DNA of 64,000 nt from assembly GCF_014873755.1 (NCBI RefSeq), contig NZ_JADBEG010000001.1:5625501-5689500 (forward strand). The letters are read 5' to 3'. A program made the position numbers and the translations under genes. Under the pieces are notes generated by a model. It was not told where the DNA came from and did no database searches. It saw only the letters and a list, made by a program, of their open reading frames with translations. Below, one piece after another: positions 23,468-31,936 of the stretch (position 1 is its first letter; each line of letters opens with the position of its first letter). Source of the stretch: Amycolatopsis lexingtonensis (lineage in GTDB: Bacteria; Actinomycetota; Actinomycetes; Mycobacteriales; Pseudonocardiaceae).

Positions 23468-24247
23468 TCATTTCCCTTCGAAAGTGGCCTTGCCGGGCCC
23501 GTTTTCGATGAACGACTTCATGCCGTTCCGCTGGTCTTCGGTCGCCCAGAGCGCGGCGAACAGGTGCGATTCGAGCTTGAGCGCGTTGGGGAGGTCCATG
23601 TCGAGACCGCCGTCGATGGCCGCCTTCGCCGCGCGCAGAGCCACGGCGGGGCCGTTCGCGAACTGGGCCGCCCACTTGTGCGCCGCCGCGTAGACGTCGT
23701 CCGGGGCGACGACCTGGTCGACGATCCCGAGCTGCAACGCCTCTTCGGCCTTGACGAACCGTCCGGTGTAGACGATGTCCTTGGTCTTGCTCGGGCCGAT
23801 CAGCCGGGCCAGGCGCTGGGTGCCGCCCGCGCCGGGGATGACGCCGAGCTGGATCTCGGGCTGGCCGACCTTGACGTTGTCGCCCGCGACGCGCCAGTCC
23901 GCGGTCAGCGCCAGTTCGAGGCCGCCGCCGAGGGCGTAGCCGGTGATGGCCGCGACGACCGGCTTGGGGATGTTCGCGATCGCGGCCAGCGTCCCGGTGA
24001 GGTTCGCGCCGAACTTGGCGATCTCCGGGTAGGTGCGGGTGGCCATCTCCTTGATGTCCGCGCCGCCCGCGAAGGTCTTCTCGCCGCCGTAGAGGATCAC
24101 CGCGCGGACGTCGTCGCGCTCGGTGGCCTCCTTCGCCAGCTCGGCGAGCTCGGCGGTGACCTGGGCGTTCAGGGCGTTGACCGGCGGCCGGTCGAGCCGG
24201 ATCGTGCCGACCCCGTCCTTGACCTCCAGCGATACGAACTCTCCCAC
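23468..24247 (-). CDS. Enoyl-CoA hydratase/isomerase
   Basis: 259 aa from GTG at 24247; an ATG at 24253 is in frame but touches the GAGGAGG ribosome site, whereas the GTG is six bases away. Crotonase fold: oxyanion-hole GGEKTFAGGADIKEM and GYALGGGLELALTADWR. Both catalytic glutamates are in place (GGGLELAL and GQPEIQLGVIPGAGGTQ). It hydrates trans-2-enoyl-CoA in fatty-acid beta-oxidation. First gene of a run with two methyltransferases; the functional tie is unclear. Confidence 0.92.
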   Translation of the reverse strand: MGEFVSLEVKDGVGTIRLDRPPVNALNAQVTAELAELAKEATERDDVRAVILYGGEKTFAGGADIKEMATRTYPEIAKFGANLTGTLAAIANIPKPVVAAITGYALGGGLELALTADWRVAGDNVKVGQPEIQLGVIPGAGGTQRLARLIGPSKTKDIVYTGRFVKAEEALQLGIVDQVVAPDDVYAAAHKWAAQFANGPAVALRAAKAAIDGGLDMDLPNALKLESHLFAALWATEDQRNGMKSFIENGPGKATFEGK

Positions 24248-24302
24248 GCCCATCCTCCTCGTTGACGAAGTGCCAGCAGGCTACCCGCCGGTAAGCGACA
24301 GC

Positions 24303-25124
24303 TTAGCGACGGCGGGCGAAGAAGCGATCTCCGGAACGCTCCAGCACGAGGTCCTGGTCGAACGTCTTCGACAGGTTTTCGCTGGTGATGACGTCGTCGA
24401 CCAGCCCGGAGACGACCGCGCCACCGTCACGGAGAAGAAGCGCGTGGGTGAATCCCGGCGGGATCTCCTCGACGTGGTGGGTGACCAGCACGAGCGCCGG
24501 CGCGTCCGGGTCGAGGGCCAGCGCCGAGAGCCGCGCGACCAGGTCTTCGCGGCCGCCGAGGTCGAGCCCGGCCGCCGGCTCGTCGAGCAGCAGCATCTCC
24601 GGGTCCGTCATCAGCGAGCGCGCGATCAGGGCCCGCTTGCGCTCGCCCTCGGACAGCGTCCCGAAGGTGCGCTCGGCCAGGTGGCCGATGCCCATCGCTT
24701 CGAGCAGCTCGGTCGCGCGGGCGGTGTCGAGGGTGTCGTATTCCTCACGCCAGCGGCCGAGCACCGCGTAGCCGGCGCTGACCACGACGTCCTTGACCAG
24801 CTCGTCGCCCGGCACGCGCTGGGCGATCGCCGCCGACGTGAAGCCGATGCGCGGGCGCAGGTCGAAGATGTTGACCCGGCCGATGCGCTCGCCGAGCAGG
24901 TCGATCTCGCCTGCCGTCGGGTGCAGCTCGGCCGCGGCGAGACGCAGCAGGGTGGTCTTGCCCGCGCCGTTCGGGCCGAGCACCACCCAGCGCTCGTCCA
25001 GTTCCACGGACCAGTCGAGGCCCTTGAGGAGGTCGTTGGTCCCCCGGCGGACGCCGACACCGGCCATCCGGACCACGAGGTCGTCAAGTTCGCTGGGCTG
25101 GATCGGCTCGCTCACGAGCCCCAT
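24303..25124 (-). CDS. ABC transporter-type ATPase (YlmA-like, no permease nearby)
   Basis: 273 aa from ATG at 25124 (MGLVSEPIQPSELDDL); GTG at 25115 is possible. Walker A VVLGPNGAGKTTLLRL, Q-loop region RIGFTSAAI, signature FGTLSEGERKRALIA, Walker B MLLLDEPAAGLDLGG and switch VTHHVEEIPPGFTH. The HHVEEIPPGFTHALLLRDG stretch is the hallmark of the YlmA/PhoK-like single ATPases that occur without a transmembrane partner. Probably a soluble regulator or part of an unlinked transporter. Stands alone, divergent from the leader-peptide/dioxygenase operon. Confidence 0.88.
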   Translation of the reverse strand: MGLVSEPIQPSELDDLVVRMAGVGVRRGTNDLLKGLDWSVELDERWVVLGPNGAGKTTLLRLAAAELHPTAGEIDLLGERIGRVNIFDLRPRIGFTSAAIAQRVPGDELVKDVVVSAGYAVLGRWREEYDTLDTARATELLEAMGIGHLAERTFGTLSEGERKRALIARSLMTDPEMLLLDEPAAGLDLGGREDLVARLSALALDPDAPALVLVTHHVEEIPPGFTHALLLRDGGAVVSGLVDDVITSENLSKTFDQDLVLERSGDRFFARRR

Positions 25125-25258
25125 TCTGTCTGTCGTCGCGCGCGCGTGCGCACCCGCCCGGGTGAGTGGGCGATCCGGCAGGTCGGGGCGTGTCCACGTC
25201 GTGGAACGCCGCACCGCGGGAGAGCAGCTCGGGGCCGGGTTGTGGCACGATCGCAGAC

Positions 25259-25372
25259 ATGTCAGCCGACGCGCCCGCCACCCCGGTCACCCGGGGCTCG
25301 TTCTGGCGCCGTCGCACGATCGACCTGCTCCTCGTGGCCTCGGCCGGGTGTACGCGGGCGCGGCTTCGCTGA
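25259..25372 (+). CDS. Cys-containing leader peptide of the cysteine dioxygenase operon
   Basis: 37 codons from ATG at 25259, ending TGA at 25372, 84 bp before the dioxygenase start. The core RRRTIDLLLVASAGC matches the R-x-x-(V/I)DL-x-x-VAS-x-x-C pattern of actinobacterial leader peptides placed before sulfur genes, where ribosome stalling at Cys codons signals low cysteine. Its position before a cysteine-degrading enzyme fits. Small dyads (for instance CGCGT at 25378-25382 with ACGCG at 25393-25397) follow it and could form an attenuator. Only one Cys is present, fewer than in the poly-Cys type known from mycobacteria. Confidence 0.6.
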   Translation: MSADAPATPVTRGSFWRRRTIDLLLVASAGCTRARLR

Positions 25373-25456
25373 TCCCCCGCGTCCTCTGCGTGACGCGTGC
25401 GCGTGCCGCGCTGCCCCCGTGTCCCGAATCACTTTCGCGCCCGAGGAGCACTCGCG

Positions 25457-26002
25457 TTGACCACTTCGATCGTCCGCCCGCCCGTCGAGATCCACCCGCG
25501 GCTGACCGACCCGCTGCTGCCCGAGCTGCTGCACCCGTCGCGGCTGCTCTGGACCCCGCGTGAGCTGGCCGAGCTGACCGCCACCGTCACCACCGAGCTG
25601 ACCGCGAACCTGCGGAGCATCCTGCGCTTCGACGAAGACCGGCGGTGGTGGGCCCGGCTGGCCCTCACCGACGGCGTCGAGCTGTGGCTGCTGTCGTGGC
25701 TGCCCGGCCAGCACACGAAGCCGCACGACCACGGCGGCGCGTCCGGCTCGTTCACCGTGCTGCAGGGCGAGATCGGCGAGGAGTACCGCTATCCCGGCGG
25801 GCCGATCCGGCGCCGCACGCACGTCGCCGGCCAGGGCCTCGGCTTCGGCGCCGGCCGCGCCCACCAGGTCACCGGCATCGGCGACCGGCCCGCGGCGAGC
25901 GTCCACGCGTACTCGCCGCCGCTGGTGGCGACGCGCGAGTACGCCACGCTCGCCGACGTTCCGCCGGAAATCCCGCCGCTGCCCGCTATCGTCCGGCCAT
26001 GA
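25457..26002 (+). CDS. Cysteine dioxygenase type I
   Basis: 181 aa from TTG at 25457, with GAGGAG upstream; no ATG or GTG fits the family N-terminus. Cupin fold: LLSWLPGQHTKPHDHGGASGSF carries the iron ligands (HxH), and the third His is in FGAGRAHQVTGIG. The length is shorter than the eukaryotic enzyme but normal for actinobacteria. It oxidises cysteine to cysteine sulfinate with O2. Overlaps the rhodanese gene (ATGA). The leader peptide upstream suggests control by cysteine level. Confidence 0.88.
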   Translation: MTTSIVRPPVEIHPRLTDPLLPELLHPSRLLWTPRELAELTATVTTELTANLRSILRFDEDRRWWARLALTDGVELWLLSWLPGQHTKPHDHGGASGSFTVLQGEIGEEYRYPGGPIRRRTHVAGQGLGFGAGRAHQVTGIGDRPAASVHAYSPPLVATREYATLADVPPEIPPLPAIVRP

Positions 26003-26394
26003 GCGCTGTCGATACGTTCCTGGCCGCGGCCCGCTCCGGCCTGGACCGGGTTTCTCCCCCGCGCGCCCGCGAGCTGCAGGAGGCCGGCGCGTTGCTGGTC
26101 GATATCCGGCCGCATCAGAACCGGCAGACCGAGGGCGAGATCCCGGGCGCGGTGATCGTCGAGCGGATCCACCTGGAGTGGCGGCTAGCGCCGGACAGCG
26201 AATGGCGGCTGCCTTCGGTGACGGCGGACTCGACGGTGATCGTGCTGTGCAACGAGGGCTACTCGTCGAGCCTCGCGGCCGCCGACCTGCAGCGGCTGGG
26301 GCTGCCGCACGCGACCGACCTCGAAGGCGGCTTCCGCGCCTGGGCTGCCGCCGGCCTGCCCGTGCAGACCGGCGGCAGCCCCGCGGTGCCCTAG
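25999..26394 (+). CDS. Rhodanese-domain sulfurtransferase
   Basis: 131 aa from ATG at 25999, overlapping the dioxygenase stop. One rhodanese domain: ALLVDIRPHQNRQTEGEIPGAVIVERIHLEW, active-site Cys in VIVLCNEGYSSSLAA, and DLEGGFRAWAAAGLPV. It moves sulfane sulfur between donors and thiol or cyanide acceptors. Linked to cysteine dioxygenase in one operon, a frequent pairing for cysteine/sulfide balance. Tail overlaps the convergent oxidoreductase gene by 4 bp. Confidence 0.9.
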   Translation: MSAVDTFLAAARSGLDRVSPPRARELQEAGALLVDIRPHQNRQTEGEIPGAVIVERIHLEWRLAPDSEWRLPSVTADSTVIVLCNEGYSSSLAAADLQRLGLPHATDLEGGFRAWAAAGLPVQTGGSPAVP

Positions 26395-27377
26395 GCGAGC
26401 GCGGGCGCGACCTTCTCGGCGAACAGGTCGATGCCGGAGCGGTCGTACGCGGCTTCGGGGAAGTTGAAGATCGCGTACGACATGCCCAGCTCGCCCATCG
26501 CGGCGAGCTTCTCGGTGACCTGCTCGGGCGTGCCGGTCGTCGGGCTGTTCACGAAGACGCCGTGCCACCGCTCCGCCGCGTCGGCCGGCGCGTACTTCTC
26601 GAGGTGCGACTTCAGCCAGGCCAGCTTGTCCTGGACGTCCTTTTCGGTCTCCCCGAGCACGACGTTGTGGTTGGCCGAGCGCACGATGGCGTCGTAGTCG
26701 GTGCCGACGTCCTTGCAGTGCTGCGCGAGGATTTCCGACTTGCGGGTGAACGTCTCCGGGTCGGCGGCGAAGTTCGTGTACTTCGCGTACTTCGCGGCGA
26801 TCTTGAGCGTCTTCTTCTCGCCACCACCGGCGATCCAGAGCGGGAGCCCGCCCTCCTGCGGCGGCAGCGGGCGCAGGATCGCGCCGTCCGTCTTGTAGTG
26901 CTTTCCGTCCAGTGTGGACGTTCCGGTGGTCCAGAGGTCGCGCATGATCTGCACGCCTTCGTCGAGCTGCCCGAGCCGGTCACCGGCGCCCGGGAAACCG
27001 TAGCCGTAGGCCCGCCACTCGTGCTCGTACCAGCCGGCCCCGATCCCCATTTCGACGCGCCCGCCGGCGATGGTGTCGGCGGTGGCGGCGACCTTCGCCA
27101 GGTAGGCGGGGTTGCGGTAGCCCATGCAGGTGCACATCTGCCCGAGCCGCACGGTCTCCGTCGCGGCGGCGAAGGCCGAGATCAGCGACCAGGCCTCGTG
27201 CGTGGCCTCCTCGGTCGGGACGGGCACGGTGTGGAAGTGGTCGTAGACCCAGATCGATTCGAAGGGCCCGGCTTCCGCGTGCTTCGCGAGGCCGAGCATG
27301 GTCTTCCAGTGGTCCGCGGGGTCGATGCCGGCGAGGTCGAGCCGCCACCCCTGCGGGACGAAGATTCCGAAGCGCAT
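26391..27377 (-). CDS. LLM-class F420-dependent oxidoreductase
   Basis: 328 aa from ATG at 27377 (MRFGIFVPQGWRLDLAGID). TIM-barrel luciferase-like signatures: ESIWVYDHFHTVPVP, RLGQMCTCMGYRNPAYLAKVAATADTIAGGRVEMGIGAGW and LWIAGGGEKKTLKIAA. The GIGAGWYEHEW and YGYGFPGAGDRLGQLDE parts match the actinobacterial F420 group. It probably transfers hydride to or from F420 with an unknown alcohol or enone. Single gene. Confidence 0.88.
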   Translation of the reverse strand: MRFGIFVPQGWRLDLAGIDPADHWKTMLGLAKHAEAGPFESIWVYDHFHTVPVPTEEATHEAWSLISAFAAATETVRLGQMCTCMGYRNPAYLAKVAATADTIAGGRVEMGIGAGWYEHEWRAYGYGFPGAGDRLGQLDEGVQIMRDLWTTGTSTLDGKHYKTDGAILRPLPPQEGGLPLWIAGGGEKKTLKIAAKYAKYTNFAADPETFTRKSEILAQHCKDVGTDYDAIVRSANHNVVLGETEKDVQDKLAWLKSHLEKYAPADAAERWHGVFVNSPTTGTPEQVTEKLAAMGELGMSYAIFNFPEAAYDRSGIDLFAEKVAPALA

Positions 27378-27561
27378 GCAGCCAACCTAACGCCGCGCGG
27401 GGCGGTGTGCGCAGCGATTTCCCGGCTGGAGCAACTCCAGGTCAGGGGCCCTTCGAAACGTTCTGGGGTGCCTTCCGGCCCTCGTGGTCACGACGTTGGG
27501 CCATAGCGGGCCGGCCCGGCGGGCGCGATCGTCGGGCCCACGAGGAATCGAGGTGGACCCC

Positions 27562-27756
27562 ATGACCGAGCCACACGGAGTTCCGAAGCAGTACCGGCCG
27601 CACGACCACAGCTGGATGGTGGGAGCTTGGGTGTTGCCGCTGGCCGTCGCCGCCGCGCTGACCGCGGTGAGCGGCGGTCTGCTGGCGATCACCCTGCCGG
27701 TGGCGCTGGTCGTCGGCATCGCGGCGACCGTGCTGCACCAGCGCGACCGGACCTGA
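27562..27756 (+). CDS. Small membrane protein (64 aa)
   Basis: 64 aa from ATG at 27562 with GAGGTGG upstream. N-terminal MTEPHGVPKQYRPHDHSWMV, then two hydrophobic segments (~20-38 and ~42-58: WVLPLAVAAALTAVSGGLLA, ITLPVALVVGIAATVLH) and a charged end HQRDRT. Not recognised; small, likely inner-membrane. The 184 bp upstream has no other gene. Confidence 0.6.
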   Translation: MTEPHGVPKQYRPHDHSWMVGAWVLPLAVAAALTAVSGGLLAITLPVALVVGIAATVLHQRDRT

Positions 27757-27771
27757 CCCGCGCGGGTCAGG
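27752..27771. terminator. Palindrome shared by two convergent stop codons
   Basis: CCTGACCCGCGCGGGTCAGG is a perfect 20-bp palindrome. It contains the TGA of the small plus-strand gene and the TGA of the phosphorylase on the minus strand. Could act as a short two-way terminator. Confidence 0.4.
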
Positions 27772-30298
27772 CCAGGACGACTCGGGCCAGCTCCGCCGGC
27801 GTCGCCAGCAGCCCGTGCTTCGGCAGCACCCGCACGGTGTACCCGATCGACCCCGGCCGTGGCAGCTTCAGCCTCGCCGCGAAGGCGCCGATGCCGTCGG
27901 CCGTCATCGGGACCGTGACCGCGTCGCGGAGCTCGTCGTCGTCGGCGACCTGGCCGACCACCGCCTGGATGTCCACTTCGGACGGATCGAGGCCGGCCAG
28001 GTCGATGCGGGCGCGGATGGTCACCTCGGTGCCGACCACCAGTGGCTCGGTCTGCTCCACCAGCAGCTCCGAGTCGAAGATGCGCAGCCGGGGCCAGGAG
28101 ACCTCGAGCTTCGTGCGGTAGTCCGCCAGGGACAGCGCGCCGCGGTAGCCGTCGCCGGTGGCCGCCGCGACCATGCGGGATGCCGGGAGGTAGCCGTTGT
28201 CGACGTACTCGCGGACCATGCGGGACGCCTGGACGCGCGGGCCGAGCGTCTCCAGCGTGTGCCACACCATCGACAGCCAGCCGGTCGGCACGCCCCCTTC
28301 GCCGGAGCGGTCGTAGAACAGCGGGGCGATCTGCTGGCCGAGCAGCTCGTACAGCGCCGCCGCCTCGAGGTCGTCGCGGCGCAGCGGGTCGGTGACGCCG
28401 TCCGCGGTCGGGATCGCCCAGCCGTTGCTGCCGTCGTAGCACTCGTCCCACCAGCCGTCGCGGATGGAGAGGTTCAGGCCGCCGTTGAGCGCCGACTTCA
28501 TGCCCGACGTCCCGCACGCCTCCAGCGGGCGCACCGGGTTGTTCAGCCAGACGTCGCAGCCGCGATAGAGGTACCGCGCCATCGACATGTCGTAGTCCGG
28601 GAGGAAGACGATCCGGTGCCGCACGTCCGCGCCGTCGACGAAGCGGACGATCTGCTGGATCAGCTGCTTGCCGTTCTCGTCGGCCGGGTGCGACTTGCCG
28701 GCCACGACGACCTGGAGCGGGCGGTCCTCGTTGAGCAGCAGGGTGCGCAGGCGGTCGGGGTCGCGCAGCATCAGCGTCAGGCGCTTGTACGTCGGGACGC
28801 GGCGGGCGAACCCGACCGTGAGCACGTCCGGGTCGAAGACCGAGTCCACCCAGCCCAGCTCCAGCGGGGACGCGCCGCGCTGCAGCCACGCCGCGCGCAC
28901 CCGGCGGCGCACCTCGTGCACCAGCTTCTCGCGCAGCTCCCGCCGCAGCGCCCACAGCTGGGCGTCCGAGACGCCGTCGCGCAGCGGCCCCTCGCCGACG
29001 TCGAGGCCCCATTCGCGGCCGAGCAGCGTGCTCAGCTCGCGCGCCACCCACGTCGGGCCGTGGACGCCGTTGGTCACCGACGAGATCGGCACCTCGTCGT
29101 GGTCGAACCCGGGCCACAGCCGCGAGAACATCCGGCGCGTGACGCGCCCGTGCAGCTGCGAGACGCCGTTCGCGCGCTGCGCCAGCCGCAGGCCCATGTG
29201 CGCCATGTTGAACAGGCCGGGGTTGTCCTCGGCGCCGAGCGCGAGCACGCGGCGCGGGTCGATGTCCGGAACGAGCCTCCCGTCGGCGAAGTAGCGCTGG
29301 ACCAGGTCCACCGGGAACCGGTCGATGCCCGCGCTGACCGGCGTGTGCGTGGTGAACAGCGTCCCGGCGCGGACCGCGGGCATGGCCTCGTCGAACGCGA
29401 GGCCGTCGGCCTGGACGATCTCGCGGGCCCGCTCCAGCCCGAGGAAACCCGCGTGGCCTTCGTTCGTGTGGAACACCATCGGCTGCGGGTGGCCGGTCAG
29501 CTCGCAGTACTTCCGGACCGCGCGGAACCCGCCGATGCCCGCCAGGATCTCCTGCCGCAGCCGGTGGTCGGCGTCGCCGCCGTAGAGGCGGTCTGTGACA
29601 CCGCGCAGGTCTTCGTCGTTGGCCTCGACGTCGGTGTCGAGCAGCAGCAGCGGCACGCGCCCGACGCGGGCCTGCCAGATCTGCGCGCACAGCTCGCGCC
29701 CGCCCGGCATCGCGACGCCGATCAACACCGGCCGCCCGCCCGCGGTCAGCAGCTCGAGGGGGAACGCGTTCGGGTCGATCACCGGGTAGTGCTCGACCTG
29801 CCAGCCGTCCAGCGACAGCGACTGCCGGAAGTAGCCGTTGCGGTAGAGCAGCCCGACGCCGACCATCGGCACGCCCAGGTCGGACGCGGCCTTGAGGTGG
29901 TCGCCGGCCAGCACCCCGAGGCCGCCGGAGTAGTTCGGGAGGGCCTCGGTGACGCCGAACTCCATCGAGAAGTAGGCGACCGCGGGCGGCAGCTCGGCGT
30001 CGTCACGCTGCTGGTACCAGCGCGGTTCCGAGAGGTACTTGTCGAGGTCCTCGGCCGCGGCTCTCGCGCGTTCGAGGAAGTCGTCGTCGACGGCGAGCTC
30101 GTCGAGGCGGGCGGGCGGGAGCGCGGTGAGCATCCGCAGCGGGTCGCGCACGGCGTTGAACAGCTCGGCGTCCATCGACGCGAACAGGTCGCGCGTCGGC
30201 GGGTGCCACGTCCAGCGCAGGTTGGTGGCCAGCGCGCCCAGGCCGGACAGGGACTCCGGGAGGCTGGCGCGGACGGTGAACCGGCGGACTGCACGCAT
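27767..30298 (-). CDS. glgP: Alpha-glucan phosphorylase (GlgP type, DUF3417 N-terminus)
   Basis: 843 aa from ATG at 30298 (MRAVRRFTVRASLPESL). N-terminal DUF3417 part (LATNLRWTWHPPTRDLF), then the phosphorylase domain: YFSMEFGVTEALPNYSGGLGVLAGDHLK, TLFTTHTPVSAG, SSVTNGVHGPTW, FARRVPTYKRL, and GTSGMKSALNGGLNLSI with the PLP-binding Lys. It releases glucose-1-phosphate from glycogen or maltodextrin, or acts with GlgE-type maltosyl products. Length and motifs normal. Divergent from the metalloprotease gene. Confidence 0.93.
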   Translation of the reverse strand: MRAVRRFTVRASLPESLSGLGALATNLRWTWHPPTRDLFASMDAELFNAVRDPLRMLTALPPARLDELAVDDDFLERARAAAEDLDKYLSEPRWYQQRDDAELPPAVAYFSMEFGVTEALPNYSGGLGVLAGDHLKAASDLGVPMVGVGLLYRNGYFRQSLSLDGWQVEHYPVIDPNAFPLELLTAGGRPVLIGVAMPGGRELCAQIWQARVGRVPLLLLDTDVEANDEDLRGVTDRLYGGDADHRLRQEILAGIGGFRAVRKYCELTGHPQPMVFHTNEGHAGFLGLERAREIVQADGLAFDEAMPAVRAGTLFTTHTPVSAGIDRFPVDLVQRYFADGRLVPDIDPRRVLALGAEDNPGLFNMAHMGLRLAQRANGVSQLHGRVTRRMFSRLWPGFDHDEVPISSVTNGVHGPTWVARELSTLLGREWGLDVGEGPLRDGVSDAQLWALRRELREKLVHEVRRRVRAAWLQRGASPLELGWVDSVFDPDVLTVGFARRVPTYKRLTLMLRDPDRLRTLLLNEDRPLQVVVAGKSHPADENGKQLIQQIVRFVDGADVRHRIVFLPDYDMSMARYLYRGCDVWLNNPVRPLEACGTSGMKSALNGGLNLSIRDGWWDECYDGSNGWAIPTADGVTDPLRRDDLEAAALYELLGQQIAPLFYDRSGEGGVPTGWLSMVWHTLETLGPRVQASRMVREYVDNGYLPASRMVAAATGDGYRGALSLADYRTKLEVSWPRLRIFDSELLVEQTEPLVVGTEVTIRARIDLAGLDPSEVDIQAVVGQVADDDELRDAVTVPMTADGIGAFAARLKLPRPGSIGYTVRVLPKHGLLATPAELARVVLA

Positions 30299-30421
30299 GG
30301 GAAGCGACGATATCGGGCCGCGGCCCGTCGTGCGCAGGGAGTAGTTCGGGGATAACGTGCACGCTCCGCGTAAGCCCTGGGTATGGTCCTGCCCGTCGGG
30401 TACGGGTGGGCACGAGAGCGA

Positions 30422-31864
30422 GTGAAGAAGATGATCCCAGGGGGAGGACGGCGCGCGCTGGTCGCGTTGCTCGCCGTCGCGGCCGTGGCCGTGAGCGGGT
30501 GCAACGACAAGGGCGGTGCGAGCGGGGACCCGGCCAAGGACAACGGCGCCGGGTCGGTGTCGGGCCTGCCGGTGACGCACTTCGAAAGCGGCCTCAAGCC
30601 GGACGCGCCTTCGCCGGACCTCGACGTCCGCAACGCCGACGGCGGCGAGGACGACAAGCTCGCCACCGCCGCGATCGCCGACGTCCAGACGTACTGGGCC
30701 GAGCACCTGCAGGCCGACTTCGGGCAGCAGTTCGAGCCGGTGAAGTCGCTGCTGTCCTATGACGCGCAGACCGACACCGAAGAGACCGGCTGCGGCAGCG
30801 TGAAGAAGCTCGTGAACGCGTTCTACTGCCCGGTCGACGACTCGGTGGCGTGGGACCGCGGCGTGCTGCTGCCGATGCTGCGCCAGCGGTTCGGGCCGAT
30901 GTCGGTGGTCGTCGTGCTCGCGCACGAGTTCGGCCACGCCGTCCAGTACCGGCTCGGCGACAAGGCGGGGATCACCAAGAGCACCCCGACCGTGGTCAAG
31001 GAGCAGCAGGCCGACTGCTTCGCCGGCGGCTACTTCCGCTGGGTTGCCGAGGACAAGAGCAAGTTCTACCGGGTGTCGACGTCCGAGGGCCTGAACCAGG
31101 TGATGGCGTCGATGTTCCTGATCCGCGACCAGGCGGGCACCAGCGCCGCCGACAAGGGCGCGCACGGCACGGCGTTCGACCGCACGTACGCGTTCCAGGC
31201 CGGGTTCGAGAAGGGCCCGAAGGAGTGCGCGGCGATGAACAACGAGAACGTCAAGGCCCGGCTGACCGAGCGCCCGTTCGACAAGGGTGACAAGGGCAAG
31301 GGCGACGCGAAGTTCAACGAACAGGCCGTCGAGCTGCTGAAGAAGAGCCTCGACGAGGCCTTCAAGGGCGCCGGCGTCGCCGCCCCGGAGATCACCGACG
31401 GCGGCAGCTGCCAGACCACGCCGCCGGCGTCGTACTGCCCCGGCGACAACACGGTGAGCATCGACCTGGCGAAGCTGTCGGCGCTGGCCCAGCCGATCGA
31501 CCGCGAGGCCGAGATGAAGGGCGAGGACCCGGGCGGCATGGGCGACTTCGCGGCGTTCTCGGAGGTCGCTTCGCGGTACGCGCTGGGCATCCAGAAGGGC
31601 GTCGGCGCGTCGATCGACAACGCGAACGCGGGCCTGCGCACGGCGTGCCTGGTGGGCGCGTGGGCGGCGTTCACGAACCGGCCGGGCGACCTGCGGCTGT
31701 CCGCGGGCGACCTCGACGAGGCCATCGCGGACCTGCTGCTGCCGGAGAGCCTGGTGTCGGCCGACGTCAACGGGAAGCGCCCGGACAGCGGTTTCGATCG
31801 GGTCGAGTCGCTGCGGAAGGGTTACCTCGAGGGCTCGTCGGTCTGCTCGAAGCAGTACGGCTGA
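30422..31864 (+). CDS. Lipoprotein neutral zinc metallopeptidase
   Basis: 480 aa from GTG at 30422 (VKKMIPGGGRRAL); ATG at 30431 is possible. Lipoprotein signal: LVALLAVAAVAVSGC, with Cys about residue 24 after cleavage. Metallopeptidase domain: SVVVVLAHEFGHAVQYRLG is HEXXH with a downstream Glu candidate in EQQADCFAGGYFRW, typical of the putative neutral zinc metallopeptidase family. Four further Cys in the mature part could form disulfides (CGSVKKLVNAFYC, CQTTPPASYC). Acts on the outer face of the membrane; substrate unknown. Confidence 0.88.
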   Translation: MKKMIPGGGRRALVALLAVAAVAVSGCNDKGGASGDPAKDNGAGSVSGLPVTHFESGLKPDAPSPDLDVRNADGGEDDKLATAAIADVQTYWAEHLQADFGQQFEPVKSLLSYDAQTDTEETGCGSVKKLVNAFYCPVDDSVAWDRGVLLPMLRQRFGPMSVVVVLAHEFGHAVQYRLGDKAGITKSTPTVVKEQQADCFAGGYFRWVAEDKSKFYRVSTSEGLNQVMASMFLIRDQAGTSAADKGAHGTAFDRTYAFQAGFEKGPKECAAMNNENVKARLTERPFDKGDKGKGDAKFNEQAVELLKKSLDEAFKGAGVAAPEITDGGSCQTTPPASYCPGDNTVSIDLAKLSALAQPIDREAEMKGEDPGGMGDFAAFSEVASRYALGIQKGVGASIDNANAGLRTACLVGAWAAFTNRPGDLRLSAGDLDEAIADLLLPESLVSADVNGKRPDSGFDRVESLRKGYLEGSSVCSKQYG

Positions 31865-31869
31865 GCTGA

Positions 31870-31928
31870 AACGCCGTGAAGGCCTCCTTACCGGCTTTTT
31901 TGCCCGGTAAGGAGGCCTTCACGGCGTT
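31870..31928. terminator. Perfect 25-bp stem hairpin with T6 in the loop
   Basis: Left arm 31870-31894 and right arm 31904-31928 are perfect reverse complements (arm core GTGAAGGCCTCCTTACCGG); the 9-nt loop reads CTTTTTTGC. It lies 5 bp past the metallopeptidase stop and 8 bp before the convergent thioredoxin stop. Ideal two-way terminator position, but with no T-run after the stem, and the exceptional stem suggests a member of a dispersed palindromic repeat family. Confidence 0.8.
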
Positions 31929-31936
31929 CGGGGGGG

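Noticed and set aside
25166..25258. Upstream extension of the leader peptide
   Set aside because: Extra residues are low-complexity and unlike known leaders; the ATG at 25259 gives the usual short form.
27815..30355. Plus-strand frame across the phosphorylase gene
   Set aside because: Antisense shadow; the phosphorylase motifs including the PLP site are on the minus strand.
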